DNA of 64,000 nt from G965197675 sp965197675. GTDB lineage: Bacteria > Chloroflexota > Dehalococcoidia > Plut-88900. Every line of letters starts with the position of its first letter. Position 1 is the first letter of the stretch. The notes beneath the pieces are model-generated. The model was not told the DNA's origin and ran no database searches. It saw only the letters and a list, made by a program, of their open reading frames with translations. A program made the position numbers and the translations under genes. The DNA lies in the NCBI GenBank assembly GCA_965197675.1, contig OZ240221.1, forward strand, positions 1,922,001 to 1,986,000, read 5' to 3'. This document shows positions 62,807-64,000 of this stretch, in pieces.

Positions 62807-63925
62807 CTATTCTCCGATACGGCCCTCAATAGCCACGCTGTATCTTCTCATGGCCTCTCTGTCCAGGGTCACACCCAAGCCAGGGCTGGAAGGCGCAGTC
62901 AAGAGACCTTCACGTGGAGCCAAGGGGCTGGTTAGAAGGTCATGCTCCAGGAGGGCGCCTGTGGAAAGACCGCATACCTCGGATGCATCCAGAGCAGCAG
63001 AAGCCAGGTGCAGGGATGCGGCCAGCCCAATCCCCGTTTCCAGAGAAGAGGTAATTACGGTCTTCACACTCCACTCAGCGCCCGCTGATATCACGGATTG
63101 GGTCTCAATGATTCCCCCCAGCCGGGCTGCTTTTAGTATAAACACATCGGCTGCTGTAGCTCGGATGGCCCGTCGTACTGCTCCTCTGCTATCGAGGGTC
63201 TCGTCGAGGGCGATGGGTATGGGAGAGCAGGATCTGAGTTGCGCCAGGTCGGAGAATCTGGCAGTCTTTACGGGTTCCTCGACGTATTCCGGTCGGAGAA
63301 CTTCCAATCTCTGGAGGTGTTCGTCAACACCTTCCAGATCCCAGGCCCGGTTGGCATCCAACCGAAGCTTTACATCGTTGCCTATGGCAATGCGAATGGC
63401 CTTCAAGACAGACATTTCTTCGTTAGCCGGCTGTATCCCCACCTTGACCTTGATGGTCTGGTATCCGTCTGCTACTGCTTGCGATGCTTGCCGCACTGCC
63501 TGCTTAAGCGAAGCGCTTCCGATAAGTGCATTGACAGGCACAGGACGCGGCCGTCCTCCCAGTAGACTGGAAAGAGGTATACCTTTGTCTTGGCCGATGG
63601 CATCGAGGGAGGCCGTCTCCAGGGCGAAACGTAAAGCGGCAGCGTCTGAACTGCTTGCCAACAGGCTGGATACCTGTGCGGATACAGCGTCCAGCGGCGT
63701 TCCTATTAGCTTTGAGGACAAGCTGTCAAGGACAGAGTCGAGTCGAGTCAAACCTAGGTGTCCTGCATTCAGTGGGGTGGGCGCCTCGCCTATACCCGTA
63801 ATGCCCAAATCGGTATGGAGCCGTATAAGCAGGCTGGAGCGCTCACTAATAATCCCTGCCGTGGTTGCAAGAGACTCTCGCAGGGGTACGCGAATGCCCC
63901 GCCAGCTAACACTTTTTACTTTCAT
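62807..63925 (-). CDS. menC: o-succinylbenzoate synthase (enolase superfamily)
   Basis: A 372-residue enolase-superfamily protein convergent with menH. The barrel carries TIKVKVG (catalytic Lys of a KxK), LRLDANRAW (Asp), YVEEPV (Glu), IALDETLDS (Asp-Glu) and ILKAARLGGI (second Lys), the MenC pattern. It dehydrates SHCHC to o-succinylbenzoate. A dipeptide epimerase or muconate-type enzyme is the alternative, but the men context favours MenC. menB, menE and menA are not in the window. Confidence 0.85.
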   Translation of the reverse strand: MKVKSVSWRGIRVPLRESLATTAGIISERSSLLIRLHTDLGITGIGEAPTPLNAGHLGLTRLDSVLDSLSSKLIGTPLDAVSAQVSSLLASSSDAAALRFALETASLDAIGQDKGIPLSSLLGGRPRPVPVNALIGSASLKQAVRQASQAVADGYQTIKVKVGIQPANEEMSVLKAIRIAIGNDVKLRLDANRAWDLEGVDEHLQRLEVLRPEYVEEPVKTARFSDLAQLRSCSPIPIALDETLDSRGAVRRAIRATAADVFILKAARLGGIIETQSVISAGAEWSVKTVITSSLETGIGLAASLHLASAALDASEVCGLSTGALLEHDLLTSPLAPREGLLTAPSSPGLGVTLDREAMRRYSVAIEGRIGE

Positions 63926-64000
63926 TCCACTGTCCAGATTGATGATACATCATTCAGAAACTTCCAGACTCAGGGTACTGTAGAAACGATGGGAGGTGAG
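63926..64000. other. Window edge, upstream of menC
   Basis: Only 75 bp remain. No gene is visible. Confidence 0.4.

Noticed and set aside
62793..63983. Long plus-strand frame of 396 codons
   Set aside because: It is antisense to menC, which has all expected catalytic residues. The plus-strand product is Arg/Ser-rich with no domain.

Overview
The window reads as a chromosomal segment of an uncultured bacterium, most likely a Chloroflexota member near the marine SAR202 / Dehalococcoidia lineages. This is inferred from gene content only. The content includes several amidohydrolases of one family, flavin-dependent luciferase-like oxidoreductases, an enolase-superfamily dehydratase, two Ldh-type oxidoreductases, a CoA-transferase, a UGSC-type selenoprotein, CxxC zinc-ribbon proteins and menaquinone genes. 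No rRNA, prophage, intact insertion sequence or CRISPR array was seen. Two tRNA genes are present: Ala(GGC) and Ser(UGA).

Layout. 0-7 kb: accessory catabolic and transport genes (Ldh-type oxidoreductase, solute-binding lipoprotein, amidohydrolase, EamA permease) and a DUF4328 gene broken by frameshifts. 7-16.6 kb: an eight-gene minus-strand cluster that matches the complete N-methylglutamate route of methylamine oxidation. It encodes a three-subunit N-methylglutamate synthase (mgsABC), gamma-glutamylmethylamide synthetase (gmaS) and a four-subunit N-methylglutamate dehydrogenase (mgdBCDA, sarcosine-oxidase-like). A decayed oligopeptide-type ABC ATPase lies just upstream. 18.7-26.2 kb: a long minus-strand run with tRNA-Ala, sucCD, an enolase-superfamily dehydratase, metF, a FmdB zinc ribbon, a possible SCP2-like protein and two ferritin-like paralogues, one of which has lost its metal ligands. 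26.3-31.9 kb: larA, a ketopantoate-reductase-like gene, an alpha/beta hydrolase, a luciferase-like oxidoreductase and an amidohydrolase.

32.0-34.7 kb holds the clearest hidden gene. A 556-residue selenoprotein is interrupted by an in-frame TGA inside a Sec-Gly-Ser-Cys motif, with a bacterial SECIS-like hairpin directly after the TGA. A flavin oxidoreductase follows. 34.9-40.9 kb: zinc-ribbon proteins, a flippase-like membrane protein, a DUF1989 protein, a second Ldh-type gene that is a frameshifted pseudogene, tRNA-Ser and a third amidohydrolase. 41.6-62.8 kb is more housekeeping: serS; greA-lysS-DNA methyltransferase; rsmD-coaD; polA-mutM; TPR proteins; and a tetR-menF-menD-menH operon that meets menC head-on.

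From about 37.6 kb onward the intergenic spaces are filled by a family of GC-rich, multi-hairpin repeats, all in the same orientation. They are absent from the first 37 kb. The C1 theme (methylamine to N-methylglutamate to a C1 unit) could feed methylene-tetrahydrofolate to the nearby metF, but that link is inference.
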